Notes: a model not told the origin generated them from the sequence alone. A stretch of DNA of 64,000 nucleotides from Liopterus haemorrhoidalis (GCA_963971575.1 OZ020624.1:9882625-9946624); one strand, 5' to 3'; shown: positions 12,037 to 24,009, counted from the first letter of the stretch. A program made the numbers and translations.

Positions 12037-13141
12037 ACATATCTTTGCATAAACAGATTAATTTTAAATATTAAACACTTAAGCTTAGTTGACCCCTGAA
12101 CTAACCACGATATCGTTAGCTGAAAAATTATCGTTATCAAAGTTATCGTTAATATCGTTATGAAAGCTGAAAAATTATGTTTGAGCATACAGGAATTATG
12201 TTAAAAATACAGGATTTAAATTCGCGTCCCACTGCTCCGGTGAGAACTATTTTACCAAGAAGACTAATAAAGGATGATTTTCGCATATTTCTGCTTCAAC
12301 TTTGTATATTGGCTGTTTTCTGCTCTGGAATAAATTCCTTTTTCCTTCCAAATATTTCGAATATTTTGGCGGTTTGTATAGTTTCCTTTTTTTAACAATT
12401 TTTTATTGTTTACTTATTTTACCATAGGGCACAGCGCATAAGAGTTCCTCTCCGTAGCTGTGTCTCCTTTCTAAGCTCACATTCCTTATTATGTCAGAGT
12501 GACTGCACATATGTAGTTGTAGAGAGAAGATGTAAATTACAAGCATCTACACTGATCATATCTGTTGTATTTCCAGGCGGCGTTATCGCTAACCATTAGT
12601 ATGAACATGAGTTAATATCATAGTATGTGCGAAACCCAGCATAAAGATGTCAACACTAGGGAATATCAACAATCAGAATCACTGTCAGACAAAAAAATAA
12701 AATAAAAATCAGGCAACAAAAAGAAAGGTACTGGATTATACAATATAATTTTTATTGTAATAATCTGTAAAGTAAAATATACTATTTTACTTAAAATATG
12801 TCTTCGTTAACTATTATTGTTTGCCTCTAAAAGTCACACAGTGGTTTTGCCCAGACGAACCACAGTGCTTGTATTGGGCAAGGACCTATCTGGTTTCATA
12901 AAGAGTTGATCTAGGGTCAACAACCCTTGTGCAGCAACTAAATAGAAGAAACAGCAATCACACGTCTTCGCATAGACTACTGTTGGTGGACCCACGAACA
13001 CTTCCTAAGTGGAGAACCTCCTATTTCTGAGGATTTTAACTGAGTGCGAGAGACAGTTCGTGGAAGATAGAATAAGATTAGGCTTGTGCTATGGTCCGTC
13101 AATCACCTTAGGTGATGAGTTACTTTATGTGAAACCATATT
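12037..13141. other. No gene; fragments of a dispersed repeat
   Basis: At 12209-12300 the words TTCGCGTCCCACTGCTCCG and TTACCAAGAAG recur at 13785-13835, showing a shared dispersed fragment. The rest is AT-rich with no recognised signal. Confidence 0.4.
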
Positions 13142-13153
13142 TTAGTTTGTGAT

Positions 13154-13517
13154 TTTTGAATTAGATGGTTACGTCCGTAAAATATAGTATGATGAGGAAG
13201 TAATGTGATTCGGACGGTCAGAAATTAAAATTAAAACAATATTTTAACTTCGCTAACGTTTCGATTTAATTGAAATCTTCATCGGAGCTAGATTAAAAAG
13301 TAACAAAATAAAGTAAATTAATCAGATAAATAAAATGTAACGTCCACATAATGTGAGAGGTCATTGAACTTTATTTATCTGAATAATTTATTTTATTTTT
13401 TGACTTTTTAATCTAGCTCTGATGAAGATTTCATATTAAATCGAAACGTTAGCGAAGTTAAAATATTGTTTTAATTTTAATTTCTGACCGTCCGAATCCC
13501 ATTACTTCCTCATCATA
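13154..13517. mobile_element. Fold-back insertion with 12-bp direct repeats and hammerhead-like cores
   Basis: The left arm (13188-13301) and right arm (13403-13517) are near-perfect reverse complements, separated by about 100 bases. The insert is flanked by an exact 12-bp direct repeat TTAGTTTGTGAT (13142-13153 and 13518-13529), a length typical of retrotransposon target duplications. Each arm carries the unit CTCTGATGAAGATTTCA...AAATCGAAACGTTAGCG, which has the order CUGAUGA, 5-bp stem (GATTT/AAATC), GAAA of a hammerhead ribozyme core. In the first arm CTGATGA reads CCGATGA. Penelope-like retroelements are known for inverted end repeats and hammerhead motifs, so a Penelope-like terminal relic is my best guess, not a firm call. 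Confidence 0.55.
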
Positions 13518-13682
13518 TTAGTTTGTGATGTCATAATAACGGATGAATGTACATAATACCTGGCTAAAGTGACCACCGAAGGAATCAGATCAAAGTGGTC
13601 ACCTTACTTAGAAAAAGTAGTAAAAAATAAATAAAAATAGTAGGTTCCCAAAGCTAAAAATGTCGTATAAAGGCAGATAAGG

Positions 13683-13960
13683 TAAGTTCTCCATTTCTAG
13701 ACCTCCGGCCATAGATATGAAAGCCACGTGGTCAGTGTGAAGTTATATATCGATAGCTTAAAAATTACGTCTAGTATTTAAATACGCGTCCCACTGTTCC
13801 GCTGCCAACCATCTTACCAAGAAGCCTAAAAGGATGTTTTTCATATATATATACTTCAACTATTGTCAAATTTTGCCTTGCGCCCGAAGAGAATGACTCG
13901 CTCCTTATATCCTAGACCCTGTATACAGGTGTGAAATTTTCGGATCGCGGATAGAGGCAT
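13683..13960 (-). repeat. SINE body fragment, antisense
   Basis: GTTCTCCATTTCTAGACCTC, CCGGCCATAGATATG and GCCACGTGGTCAGTGTGA are the reverse complement of the SINE body at 36257-36365. The adjoining 13760-13960 repeats the CGCGTCCCACTG fragment seen near 12209. No head or tail can be delimited. Confidence 0.5.
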
Positions 13961-15537
13961 TTGTATTAGTTTCAAAATTTAGTAAGTATAGCTTTTACAA
14001 GTTAACAAAACACTTAAGAAACCGAACTAAAAATACTAAAAACAATATTGTTTTGGAGGTAACAAGATTCCATTACGAAATAATGTTATTTATATATTTA
14101 TCTCGTTTATTACGTAAAACTTGTATATCGTTTTAAAAGGAAGAAGAAATCCCGTTAAATATTCTTATTATAATTGTGTAGAATATTTTGGACAACCTTA
14201 GTTAAGATAGCATCATTCTGTTGTTATCAGTGTAGAGGAGCGCAGGTAAAGTGCCCTGTCTTGTTACTGATAACGCGATATCCCATCCGAAAGGAACCCG
14301 GCTGTCTCGGACATTCCGAAAAGATAGAAATGTGTCGGAGAAAGACGACTTAAATGATTTCACGTCATCTGACATTTGTCTTAATTTCTTTTGAAGGTCA
14401 ATTAGCGTTTTATCTACACCAGTGGTGAAGAAACTTTTAATTCAATGTCAGGAATGAAAAAATGTTCACTTTGTTTTGTCTCAAAGTTCCCTTTTTACAT
14501 AAACGTTTTAATTGGTTCCCACAAACAGAAGACTTGGCTTGTACTGATAATCGAGCATCCAGAGTTCCTTCGAAATAACTTTAACAAGTATAATCCGTAT
14601 TTAAAATGAAAATTTATTAGATGACTTAATAGATGACCTTTAGATCTGGTTCGCAATATCTAGTAACTGAAGAGGGGAGTAGCAATTTGATATGTTCGAA
14701 TTTTATACCGGTCTATGTAATTCTTTTTTATCCTGGCAATTTTAATGACAGATCTAGTCAAAAATCAGCGTGCCTTTGTGAAATTTAAACTCAGAAACAA
14801 GGCGGCAGAAAAACTTAAATTATGAGATCAACTTTTGAAGAAGTTGCTGACGTTTTAAAAATGCTAGAAATTCAAAGATGATGCGAGTAGGTTTTCAATT
14901 TCTAAATCCGAAAAAAAAAAAACTTTTAGTGGCAATTAAATATAAAATAACTAATTTATTTAATTTGAATTCTAGAATATGTATAGTGGCGCATAGGAAT
15001 CTTTAATACGAATCTAATAGTACAATAACACATAAAATAAACAATTCAACGCCTTTTAAAAAACAATTTTAATATGCTTCTAGTTCTGTAAATAGTTTAA
15101 ATCATTCATTGTTTTCCACCGAATAATTTCCAGTGCTAATGAAGGTTATTATTTTAATCAAATGAGTTATTAAATATTTCTTTTAACACTGTAAATGGAG
15201 TGTAAGCTAAAATCAATTACTGATAAGATATTATTGAATGAAATATAATAAATTGGCGTTTCACTATACTAAATCCTTTTCAAATTAATTTCAAAACTTG
15301 ATAAAAACTTATAAAGTTCATTCACAATAACTATGAGATGACGTCACACTTAGTTAATTAAGTTGCCAATGTTAAAATGTAATGTAATTAACATACTAGC
15401 CTTACTCAGTCGTTAGTAGCCCTGCAAGTTGGTAGTATTGCAATTAGTACTGGCAGTAATGTTACAATATTCGTTATGCGAAAAACACAAAATGGTTCAA
15501 ATCCTTGAAACAGCTTCATAATTTTCATCTGATACAA
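13961..15537. other. No gene seen
   Basis: There are short frames only, with no transposon terminus or RNA-gene signature recognised. Confidence 0.45.
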
Positions 15538-15731
15538 CGTTCGCACCTAGAATTTAATCTTGGGGAGGGGGTTCAGAAGAATTTTTTTTTTTCATAGGGC
15601 TCTGGAACCAACAATTTTTCTGGGGGAACGGGTTGCTCACGTTCAACTACAAGAAATAGTTTTTCCTTAAAAACGTGTTTTTTTTTAGTGTTGGGGGGGG
15701 GGGGGCTCAAACCAGTGAGTGCGCTCCTGTC
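15538..15731. mobile_element. Diverged relative of the GGCGCGCA-end element
   Basis: The internal order matches 11845-12036: CTAGAATTT, a G-run with GGTTCAGA, GCTCACGTT, CCTTAAAAACGTGTTTTT, a run of 13 or so G, then CTCAAACC. The ends have decayed (TTCGCACCTA against GCGCTCCTGT). Confidence 0.45.
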
Positions 15732-15772
15732 CGATACTAAATATAGTCAGCCGAAAGCATATAATTTTTAAA

Positions 15773-15930
15773 ATGAGTACCTGTTTATACAGGGATAATA
15801 GAACCGAAATTTCGCACTGACCATGTGATTTTTATTTTGTACTGGAAGAAACGGTGAAGTTAATTTTTTTGTCCGTATTCGCTATCTAGGCGTTGAGAAC
15901 TTGTCATAACATTATTATTATTGTAACACA
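15773..15930 (+). repeat. SINE 3' fragment
   Basis: ATGAGTACCTGTTTATACAG and GGATAATAGAACCGA match the SINE at 36257 onward, followed by CACTGACCATGTG and then CTAGGCGTTGAGAACTTGTC. The fragment stops at an ATTATTATTATT tract, as expected for a SINE or LINE 3' tail. The tRNA-like head is absent. Confidence 0.5.
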
Positions 15931-15974
15931 AGTTCGGGAATTTTTCTAGTTTGTACCTCATGTAGTCAGTTTTT

Positions 15975-16480
15975 TAAACCAGTGGCGTAGGGAGACCTCC
16001 GCTAGACTTGCCCTCCCATAAAAAAAATAGTAATAAAAAAAATACATATTTTTTTTTAAATTAGAAGGAAGATTTAGGTAAATCCGCATAAACACATCAA
16101 ATTATGTCCTATACAATTTTTTGTCCAAGGCTTGGTTTACTAATTAGGAATTTTTCAAAATTTTAAAGTTTAATAACTTCCGTTTCCGGTTTCGGATTTT
16201 AATAAAAAAACAATAGGGTTCTTCCCAATTATTAGGAGAATTTTTTAGCACCAGAACGAACTCTTTAAGTTAAACCGTTTTTGAGTTATCGTCACACAGT
16301 CATACACACAGACACACACAGACACACACACACACACAGACACACACACATACGGACGGCACTTCGAAAATAGGTATTTTGGATTCCCTGGACCATGAAA
16401 CGTGATCATCAGTCAAAATCTCGACATCGAAAATTTTCGCGATTACAATACTTGCCCCTTATATATTAAGGTCGGGCAAG
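15975..16480. repeat. Dispersed repeat with (AC)n tract
   Basis: It begins CAGTGGCGTAGGGAG, a common short-transposon end, and contains an (AC)n/(ACAG)n microsatellite at about 16302-16350. The segment 16360-16470 (GTGATCATCAGTCAAAATCT, then CGATTACAATACTTGCCCCT, then a GGTCGGGCAAGT end) parallels the end of the (TCTG)n-bearing elements at 11196 and 30782. It is non-coding. Confidence 0.4.
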
Positions 16481-17064
16481 TAAAAATTTGACTTACACCA
16501 GTTTGGTCTTGACCCCTTAAATATTAAGATGCAATTTAATACTTAAACCTATGAACATAGTGGTGTTTCATTTATTTATTTAAAATACAGTGGTATTTCA
16601 AATATAACATCTTACCTGACATTAACTTCATCTAATTAGTTTTATCTCCTATCCCTGTTTCAGTTTGTTTACCCCTGTAAAGGGTCTGATGTTACTAAAA
16701 TTAAGACAGTACATGGCACCACACCCTCAGAGACACGTACATCAATCACCGTATATATATCTAACACCTGAGTTGGTCGGTCTAATTTGTGCTCAATTCA
16801 CTGCCTAATGTTGTCTCCATCTCCTTCCACCACACATACATCACCTCTTGAACTAGACACTAGAGATGATAAAGGGTCTTGTGTTTTTATATCAAGACGA
16901 GTTTAAATGATTCAAATTAAATGTGTTACAACTTTTTAACACTGTGGGAAAATTGAATAGTGCTGTCAGTTGTTGTCTTCGTTATATTTAGAGCAAAACA
17001 CTCAATTACATGGTAATTTTATATATTTAACTAGTGTAGAGTAACAAACATAGCATTGATTACA
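16481..17064. other. No gene seen
   Basis: AT-rich DNA upstream of the RT fragment; no RT fingers or endonuclease frame can be read before 17065. Confidence 0.45.
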
Positions 17065-17882
17065 AAAAACCTGGAGTCTTCTGAGCCCGACCTTGTTCAA
17101 CTTGTATGTAGCAGATCTTGAAGGGAATATGAGGAAGGGACAAGATGGGGGTTGGTAGTAGGGAAGATGAAGTTGTGGACATTGGGGTACGCGGACGATA
17201 TAGTATTGATGGCAGAGGGGGGACAGGAGCTAAAGAGAATGATTGAAAGGGCTGTTAAATACTTCAAAAGGAAAAAACTAGAAGTAAACAGGGACAAGAC
17301 GAAGGTAATGGTATTAAGTAAAGGAGGAGGGAGAAGAAAGAAGATAAAATGGGAATGGGGAGGCAGAGAAATAGAAGAAGTGAAGACTTTAAAATACCTG
17401 GGATATGTACTAGCGAGGAACAATGGGGCTGAACTACACATAAGGGAAAAAGTAAAGAAGGCAAGAATAGTCATGGGGAAGCTGTGGAGTATAGGAGAGA
17501 GGAAGTTTAATGACGATATTAGATGGAGATTGAGGTTGTTTGACGCCGTGGTGAAGAACATCCTACTATATGGGGTGGAAATTTGGGGATGGAAGGAATG
17601 GGAGAAAGTAAAACGAGTACAGGAGAGGTATTTGAGATGGATCTTAGGGGTAGATAGAACAACACCAGGGTATATTGTAAGAGAGAAACTGAAAAGGGAT
17701 AAGATGAAAGTGGGTACAGGAAGGAGGGCGGTTAAGTAGGAGGAGAAAGTAAGAATAGAAACAGACAAAAGAATAATGAGGGAATGCTGGGAGGAAAGAG
17801 CCAGAGAGGAACAGAAAGGAAGATGGTACGCATGGAGAGGGCATATATTATCATCGCTCATAACCAGAGTTGAGTCACTGAG
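17065..17882 (+). pseudogene. LINE reverse transcriptase fragment (palm to thumb), frameshifted
   Basis: The reading starts with LSPTLFNLYVADLEG (about 17074-17118) in one frame, shifts by one base near 17150, and continues as 195 open codons (17152-17739) with GYADDIVLM, VNRDKTKVM, LKYLGYVLARNN, LLYGVEIWGWKEWE and YLRWILGVDRTTPGYIVREK. A single TAG at 17737 interrupts it, after which the same frame goes on with MRECWEERAREEQKGR to a final stop at about 17882. This wording is typical of an insect LINE polymerase lineage also represented at 41863-42370 and 59206-60007. The endonuclease, RT fingers and Cys-His tail are missing here. A long antisense frame over the same bases (17861-17097) is a shadow of the A/G-rich coding strand. 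Confidence 0.85.
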
Positions 17883-19144
17883 TGAAAATTTCTGTGCCTA
17901 AAATCTTTTCTACATTGTACTTTTCTCCTAAGCATGACGGATTTTTTGCGTGGTAGTAGCGTAAAAAGTAATGTGGTAATTTGGTAAATGTGGTAAACAA
18001 TACTTCCTTTCAATGGTATCCAACATAAATCACAAATGAAACTATTTCCCATTAGACTTTTTTTAGATATATCGATACTTTTTCAGGCCTACCAACTTTA
18101 GATTAATTTTTATGCTATACCGTTTTACTTTTTTAATAAACCTGAGTGAAATCTGTCACTGTCTTGTATATAAAAACTATACTAGCATATAATTCAATAT
18201 AAACTAACATAACTATGTTTGTAAGTTGTCAGTGAAAAGTAACAAAAGAAAGAAGGCGTTGGATATCTCTTTCTGCCGCTATTGCTACAGAAAGAAGTTG
18301 TAGAAGTTTGAATGATGTCAGAAATTTGAAAGTGCAGTGAAAAGTATAATTTAAAACAAGCTTATTACAGGAGCATTAAGGTAGTGATGAGAACTAGGAT
18401 TCTAGTATTTTATTTAATATTTTCAGTGTTTTTTTTTTTTTTTTTACTAAATAACAGAAAACTTTTTGTCAACGAATAGTTTTTCACATATCAATAAACA
18501 AATATTTTTGGATTCGCATTTCTGTTTAAAAATCAGGTGAACAGAAAGTTTATTTTATCCAATTTGTTCCATAAATATTCAACCTTGCCTGAATCCATCA
18601 TTTAAAAATCCACATATCTTGTACACCTTTGGACACTTGTAACTTTCACACGCAAGTGTCACAGTTATCATACCCTGTTATCGCTTCAATGTGTTAATTT
18701 GATAATTATAATACAACGAAATTAATTAATTAATAAGTAGTGTTACACTACTCATTCCATATGGAGGTATTACTTATCTGCAAGTATGAAATAATTATAA
18801 ATCATTATATAAAAAAAAAATTAAATAAATAAAACAAAAATTAATTTATAAAACTTAGTGGGCTTAGGTTTTTCCTAAGAAAATATTATCTAGATTATTA
18901 TGAAATTTTACATTTGCTGTTAAGAATAAATAGATAGTGAAACTCTATTTATTCTTATCCTATTAGATCAGGAAGGACAATGTTTTTTTCCAATTAATTA
19001 GAATTAAAACGTATTGGTAGAGTGATGTAACGTACGGTTAGAGTGAGGTGATCATACAGGGCTGACTATTATAGTGGATAGAACACGTGATGAGAATGAA
19101 AGAGGATAAAATGGTAAAGAAAATCTGGGAAGGAAGATAAAATG
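17883..19144. other. No gene seen
   Basis: AT-rich with a T-run at 18428-18445 and a small hairpin at 18923-18958 (AAGAATAAATAG and its reverse complement). No coding or RNA signal was recognised. Confidence 0.45.
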
Positions 19145-19152
19145 ATGTGCAA

Positions 19153-19757
19153 CAGCGGTTCTTAAACTGTGGTCCGCGGACCACTGGGGGTCCGTGTAGT
19201 CATTACCGGGGGTCCGCGAAACAATTTTGACATTAACTTTACATCCCCCAAATTTTCGCTTTCATTAAAATAACTCATTTATTAAAAATCCTACATGGTC
19301 AAGACTTTTTGTATTTGTTGTTATCTAACTAGTTATTGACATAACTCAACAATAATTAGTAAAAATTTAATTATTTTTATTCAACTGCAAATTATTTACA
19401 GAAAACTTATTATAATAAGATCTATTTTGACCAATATTTGACCAAAAAATGTTTGTATGAGTTTAACGTATTATAATTTGTAACTTTTTTTATTCTTTTT
19501 ACTACTTTTTTATTAATTTTATCTTTTTTATTCTATATGCTAACAAAAATGTTCCTCTATAAATGCGCAAGACCATTTATTAAAATAACCAGCGATACAT
19601 TTATACCAATATTTATTACAACGTAGTGCCTATGAGATTATTGAGCCAGAAATTAAGTCTCAAGAACGACGTAAAATGCCTAGGGTTGGGATGGGGTGTG
19701 CAAAAAAAATGTTGTTCAAGAGGGGGTCCTCGGACTACATAAGTTTAAGAACCCTTG
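19153..19757. mobile_element. Non-autonomous hAT element, 605 bp
   Basis: The left end CAGCGGTTCTTAAACTGTGG and the right end, read inward CAAGGGTTCTTAAACTTATG, are hAT-type TIRs; GGTCCGCGGACCACTGGGGG follows the left end and GGGGGTCCTCGGAC precedes the right. The flanking 8-mers ATGTGCAA and ATGTAGAA agree at 6 of 8 positions, fitting an aged 8-bp target duplication. There is no transposase frame inside. Confidence 0.8.
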
Positions 19758-19765
19758 ATGTAGAA

Positions 19766-20560
19766 GATACCTGCAAAAGACTTAACTCTTAACAAAGTAA
19801 GATTAGCGACTTGTGTGAGTAACAACTAACAACTAACTAATAACTAACTCAATTTGAATACGTAATAATGCCAGTCAACTTGAATAAGAAGAGAAGGGAA
19901 CTTTTAAAAAACAACTGAATCATTATAAAATAATTTAAAATATTTCACGATTATAAAATTAATATTTTCAGATCGCGATATTACCCAAGGAAGCTCTAAG
20001 CAACAACCCAGATCATCTCTCCAATGTAAAAATTTCTCAAAATTAAAAAATATTATGTAGTTGCTGACGCCCTTTAAAAATAAAAATAAAAATATATAGT
20101 ATATATTTATATATTTTAAATGATCATAATAGTCCATAAATAATCATACATATTATTTAACACAGTTTAAACCAGTCTTTTGCGGTTTCTTGATGAAGTA
20201 ATAAAGGGAACTTGTAGTAGGTGTGAAATGTGTTTCATATTTTTTATTCACTAAATTTATTGATAAAGTCACAGGCGTGTGCTGAGGTGAATAATACTTA
20301 TTAAAAAATGTGACAATAGAAAAGACTTGATTCATAAATATAAATAGAAGATATTAATGATTCAGTATTGATATTCGAGTATTACACAGTGGCGTAGTTA
20401 ATGAGAAATTTACATACCATTTAAATTCTGCTTAAAGAGCATTATTATGAAATTTTCTTGATTTTTAATCAGTTGACTTTGTAACTTAAAAATAATTTGA
20501 CATCAGTGGTGGGATTGCGATGAATAGAATTCTATTCTATCATTGCTAAAAAGAAAAAAA
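19766..20560. other. No gene seen
   Basis: Minus-strand frames of 60-77 codons (19904-20335) show no motif. CAGTGGCGTAGTTAATGAG at 20394 is an isolated short-transposon-like end. Confidence 0.4.
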
Positions 20561-20760
20561 TCCGGCGTAGCGTAATGGTAAAGTACGTGCCCTGCGTTGC
20601 TAAGGTCTCGGGTTCAAATCCTGTTCAGGCATGGAATTTTCAGCATGAAAATTTAGAATTGCCCTAGCTAATTGCCTTAGTAACAAATGCCATAAACGAG
20701 AAGATCTATTGGCGATTGCCAAGTAACTATTGTTTTTTTGCCAACTATATAATAGAATTC
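20561..20760 (+). repeat. tRNA-derived SINE
   Basis: An RNA polymerase III A box, TAGCGTAATGG (20568-20578), is followed 33 bases later by a B box, GGTTCAAATCC (20611-20621), the internal promoter spacing of a tRNA. A tRNA-unrelated body of about 120 bases follows, ending near a T-run and GCCAACTATAT. The words AATAGAATTCTATTCT occur on both sides (20523-20538 and about 20751-20766), a possible target duplication, although 22 bases separate it from the head. The head does not fold into a full cloverleaf, so it is a SINE rather than a tRNA gene. Confidence 0.65.
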
Positions 20761-20766
20761 TATTCT

Positions 20767-22150
20767 CGTAATTGTACTATGGGCGGGAGAAGAAAACGAA
20801 GAACATTTTTACTAATTTAATTAACTTTCCCAAATTGTAGATTCTTCCTCTATTAGACATGATAAATTAAAAATATTATTAAACGTTATGTTTAATCTTA
20901 TACAGACGGAAATGTTTTTAAAGCATCCTTATATATAATAATATGATTGATAATGAATAAATTTCGTGAAAAAATCTAAAATGTTCTTTATATTCCATTA
21001 ATTATATTATGCACTCATTCTGCTCGAATACAAATGTGTCTATCATGTCTGAACTGACTAAAAACTATGATATATATTGTGTACTATATAATTAATTGTG
21101 GGACTTTATAAAACTGGATGTTTTTAATTAAATGTACGATAGATGACAGCCTGTCCCCATTTATTTATTGCTGTGACGTCACCTGTCAAACACTACTATA
21201 TATGTATAGATATCTATATACAGAAAGAATAAGAGAGTTTCATGCCTTTTTGTAAAGCATTAGATATTGTTTAAACATTATTTTACTTTTTATTAGCAAA
21301 TGGAAGCTTGAAATTAAGAATAAAGTAAAGAACAAAAAATGGGAAGAAATTCCTAAGGAGTCTCAAAGTAGAAACAATTTTGTTTATTGTAGAAAAACAT
21401 ATCGCTCTATTACAATGTGATATGGGGATTTATTGATACAATAATATGGTATTGTACTAACCAAAATAATAAATGTAGTTCGTTTCATTGATGCAGCTTC
21501 TATCTTTCAAAACTACTAGATAGGTTATGATCCTAATGTGTATAATTAATCGGCGTTTATATATGTATAACGTCAAACAGACTACCATGTAAACATAAGG
21601 CTGAGATCATAAGAAAATATAAATTGACATTATTAGGAACAGTTCCACATTGCTGCAGGCATCACATTAATATATCTGGATACTTTCTATTCAGGGGCGG
21701 ACGAAGAAGTCATAACATTAAAACAGTTAATTCATATGATTTTGAACAAAAAGTACATCCGAGCACTGTACTCATAGAAGTGTGTAACACAAGAAATAAG
21801 GCAGGAGGTTACAGTAGATAATATATGTGATAAGAATATAATAGAGAACAGCAGAGAAATTCTACCTATATATACGTTTATGGACAATTTATTTGTTATG
21901 CATTTGTAAAACTATTCGTATTATAAATTTTCATTTTTGGTCTAATCTAAACTAATGCAGCAAGATTAAAGATATCAGAGTACTGCACTGTACTGTACTA
22001 TAACACCGGTCAACAGGAATTTTGAGTCTGGGTTCTGCATAACTGATTTTTATTTCTTCCACATTATTAATTAAAGAAAAAATAGTTTTACCCGAAAAAG
22101 TTTGCTTTTGTAGCTATCAGAATGAAATTACGGATTTTAAGATAATTTTT
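20767..22150. other. No gene seen
   Basis: AT-rich. The 65-codon frame at 21624-21821 has no recognisable motif. Confidence 0.4.
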
Positions 22151-22153
22151 CAG

Positions 22154-22690
22154 ACCTTTATTATGTGTAAAAATAATACAAACTTTTGTTATGAATTTGA
22201 ATCAGTTTTATTTACAAGAAAACCATTCGAAACACACAACTACTGTAACAGAATATATAAAAAAGTTTAGAAATGATTATTTTTCGTATTTCTTCTGTGA
22301 TTGTATAGACTTTTTCGTATTAGCCCTCAAATATAGTCCCCCATCATACTCTCATTGTATTGCCCCTGATAACGACGTTCAAAGTCCATCACGTCTTGTT
22401 GAAAACGTTCACCTTGTTCTTCCGAATAGCTCCCATGTTATCTTTAAATTGGTCCAAGTACGCATGTAATATATGCACTTTAAGGGACATTCTGCAACCC
22501 ATGAGTTTAAAGTTATCAAGCATAGTTGCAATAAGCTCTTTGTAATTGTCTGCTCTGTTGTTTCCGAGAAAACCATGAACCACTGCTTTCAGGCTTTCCT
22601 TTCATGTATATTGAGTATCTGTGAAAATTCGTCACTGGTCATTATTTTCTTTATTTGTGGTCCGACAAAAATAAAAGTAGCAACGATATT
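22154..22690 (-). pseudogene. C-terminal half of an uncharacterised arthropod transposon-like protein, frameshifted
   Basis: On the minus strand the pieces read, in order, FIFVGPQIKKIM (22681-22640), then after a one-base shift KAVVHGFLGNN and CRMSLKVHILHAYLD (22590-22420), then after a second shift EEQGERFQQDVMDFERRYQG and MMGDYI, a TGA where the family has Trp, GLIRK and a stop at 22267. An AATAAA signal follows at 22162-22157. I recognise this wording from a large family of unnamed proteins repeated in many arthropod genomes, probably transposon-encoded; no function is known to me. The N-terminal half lies immediately beyond it on the opposite strand (22703-22948), and the middle of the protein is missing. 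Confidence 0.65.
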
Positions 22691-22702
22691 TAGTATAACC
22701 GC

Positions 22703-22948
22703 CTATGCAAGGCGGTCGGAATCTCAGGCATTCCTTCTGACTGGCATCTTTTCATATACAGTTCTACAAAAAGTTTAAAAGCTGTCCTTCTTCACAATGG
22801 AAATAAATTTCCAACTCTTCCTTTGGCTCATTCCGTAATGCTCAAAGAAAATTACGAAAGTGGAAAAATGGTGCTTGAGAGTTTAAAGTATGATGAGTAC
22901 ACCTGGCCAGTGATAGGGGATTTTAAGATGGTTGGATTTCTGGTGGGA
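22703..22948 (+). pseudogene. N-ward piece of the same transposon-like protein, inverted relative to the C-terminal half
   Basis: The plus strand reads CKAVGISGIPSDWHLFIYSS, then SLKAVLLHNGNKFPTLPLAH, ENYESGKMVLESLKYDEY and GDFKMVGFLVG without a stop over about 82 codons. In the family this segment precedes the FVGPQI...GERFQQD segment that is found here on the minus strand. The two halves therefore abut head to head at about 22690-22703, where a small CCGCC...GGCGG palindrome sits. The piece ends in a 21-bp hairpin (22928-22974). Confidence 0.65.
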
Positions 22949-22974
22949 TGCATTCCCATCAGAAATCCAACCAT
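22928..22974. repeat. Hairpin, 21-bp arms, 5-base loop
   Basis: The sequence starting ATGGTTGGATTTCTG (22928-22948) is repeated as its reverse complement at 22954-22974 with one mismatch. It is centred exactly where the coding similarity of the plus-strand fragment stops, so it looks like a fold-back made by strand switching. Confidence 0.85.
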
Positions 22975-23955
22975 TCTCTTGTTTTGATAAATTCGCCGCA
23001 AATATAGCTGGATGAGTCTACCTCGTGTTTACAACTTTTTGACGCCATTTTTGGATCTGCCGCCACACAAAATGCGTTATATCCCTGCAATGCGCACGCG
23101 CATACCGACTATGAACCACGTAAGTGAAATGCCACTTGCTTTCCACCCGCTTGTCCCCACCCTTTCTTAATATAACGTGCATCTCCTTATGTGGTCATAA
23201 AAATAAATAAATATATATTGATCGTTGTAAAATGTACAAAAGCAAAGTTTTTCAAAAATAGAGATAGATCCGTTGATAATATATATGTACTGATATATAA
23301 GATACCTGAAAAGAAATAATGCAGACAAAAAGGAAAGCTTTTGTGAGTCAGGACAAAAGTTAATAGTCGTATCTAAATGGAAGGAGAGAGATTTATCAGT
23401 AAAGAGGCGCCTGTCACATTTCTGTATTGTCAGTAACGTCCTTCAGTTGCCTCACTTCTGCTGTCTATAGTTATTAATGAAGATGGAACGAGTACATACT
23501 ACTGTTTACTCAATATGACGTTTATTACTGGTATAAAGTGTAAATGCGGCGACACGCAAGCAAATCTAGTGTATTGAATGTCCGAGGTGCGAGTTTGTGG
23601 TCGACACCTAATATGATTCAAGTGACGACTTTGATGCTTCGGACTAACTATAAATTCTTCAGTATCTCTATGCCAGTATAGTGTTTCAAAGCTGCCATTT
23701 ATTTTATGACAATTATTATTTATTTTCAATGTTATTTAATGAAGTAAATAATTTTGCATGTTGAGAACATGTTATCAAATCATTTACATATAAAACTGCA
23801 AATAAATATAGCATTACATTGTAAAGTCTGTTTTTCATACCAGACGACGTACGGCACAATGTAACATATTATTATAACACTGTATTTCTTTATTGCGTGC
23901 CTCGTCTGTTATTTTTAGGATTTTGTAGGTATGACCAAAAAACCCTTCTACCGTC
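22975..23955. other. No gene seen
   Basis: There is a short GC-richer patch at about 23040-23170 with no frame or RNA signature; otherwise AT-rich. Confidence 0.4.
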
Positions 23956-23965
23956 ATTTTGTCGT

Positions 23966-23968
23966 CTC

Positions 23969-24009
<41 letters not shown>

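Noticed and set aside
17097..17861. 254-codon open frame on the minus strand
   Set aside because: It is the antisense of the A/G-rich LINE coding strand at 17065-17882; its composition (Ser, Leu, Phe, Pro runs) is that of a shadow frame and no domain is seen.
20561..20632. Functional tRNA gene
   Set aside because: The A and B boxes are good but the acceptor and other stems do not pair, and a SINE-like body follows.
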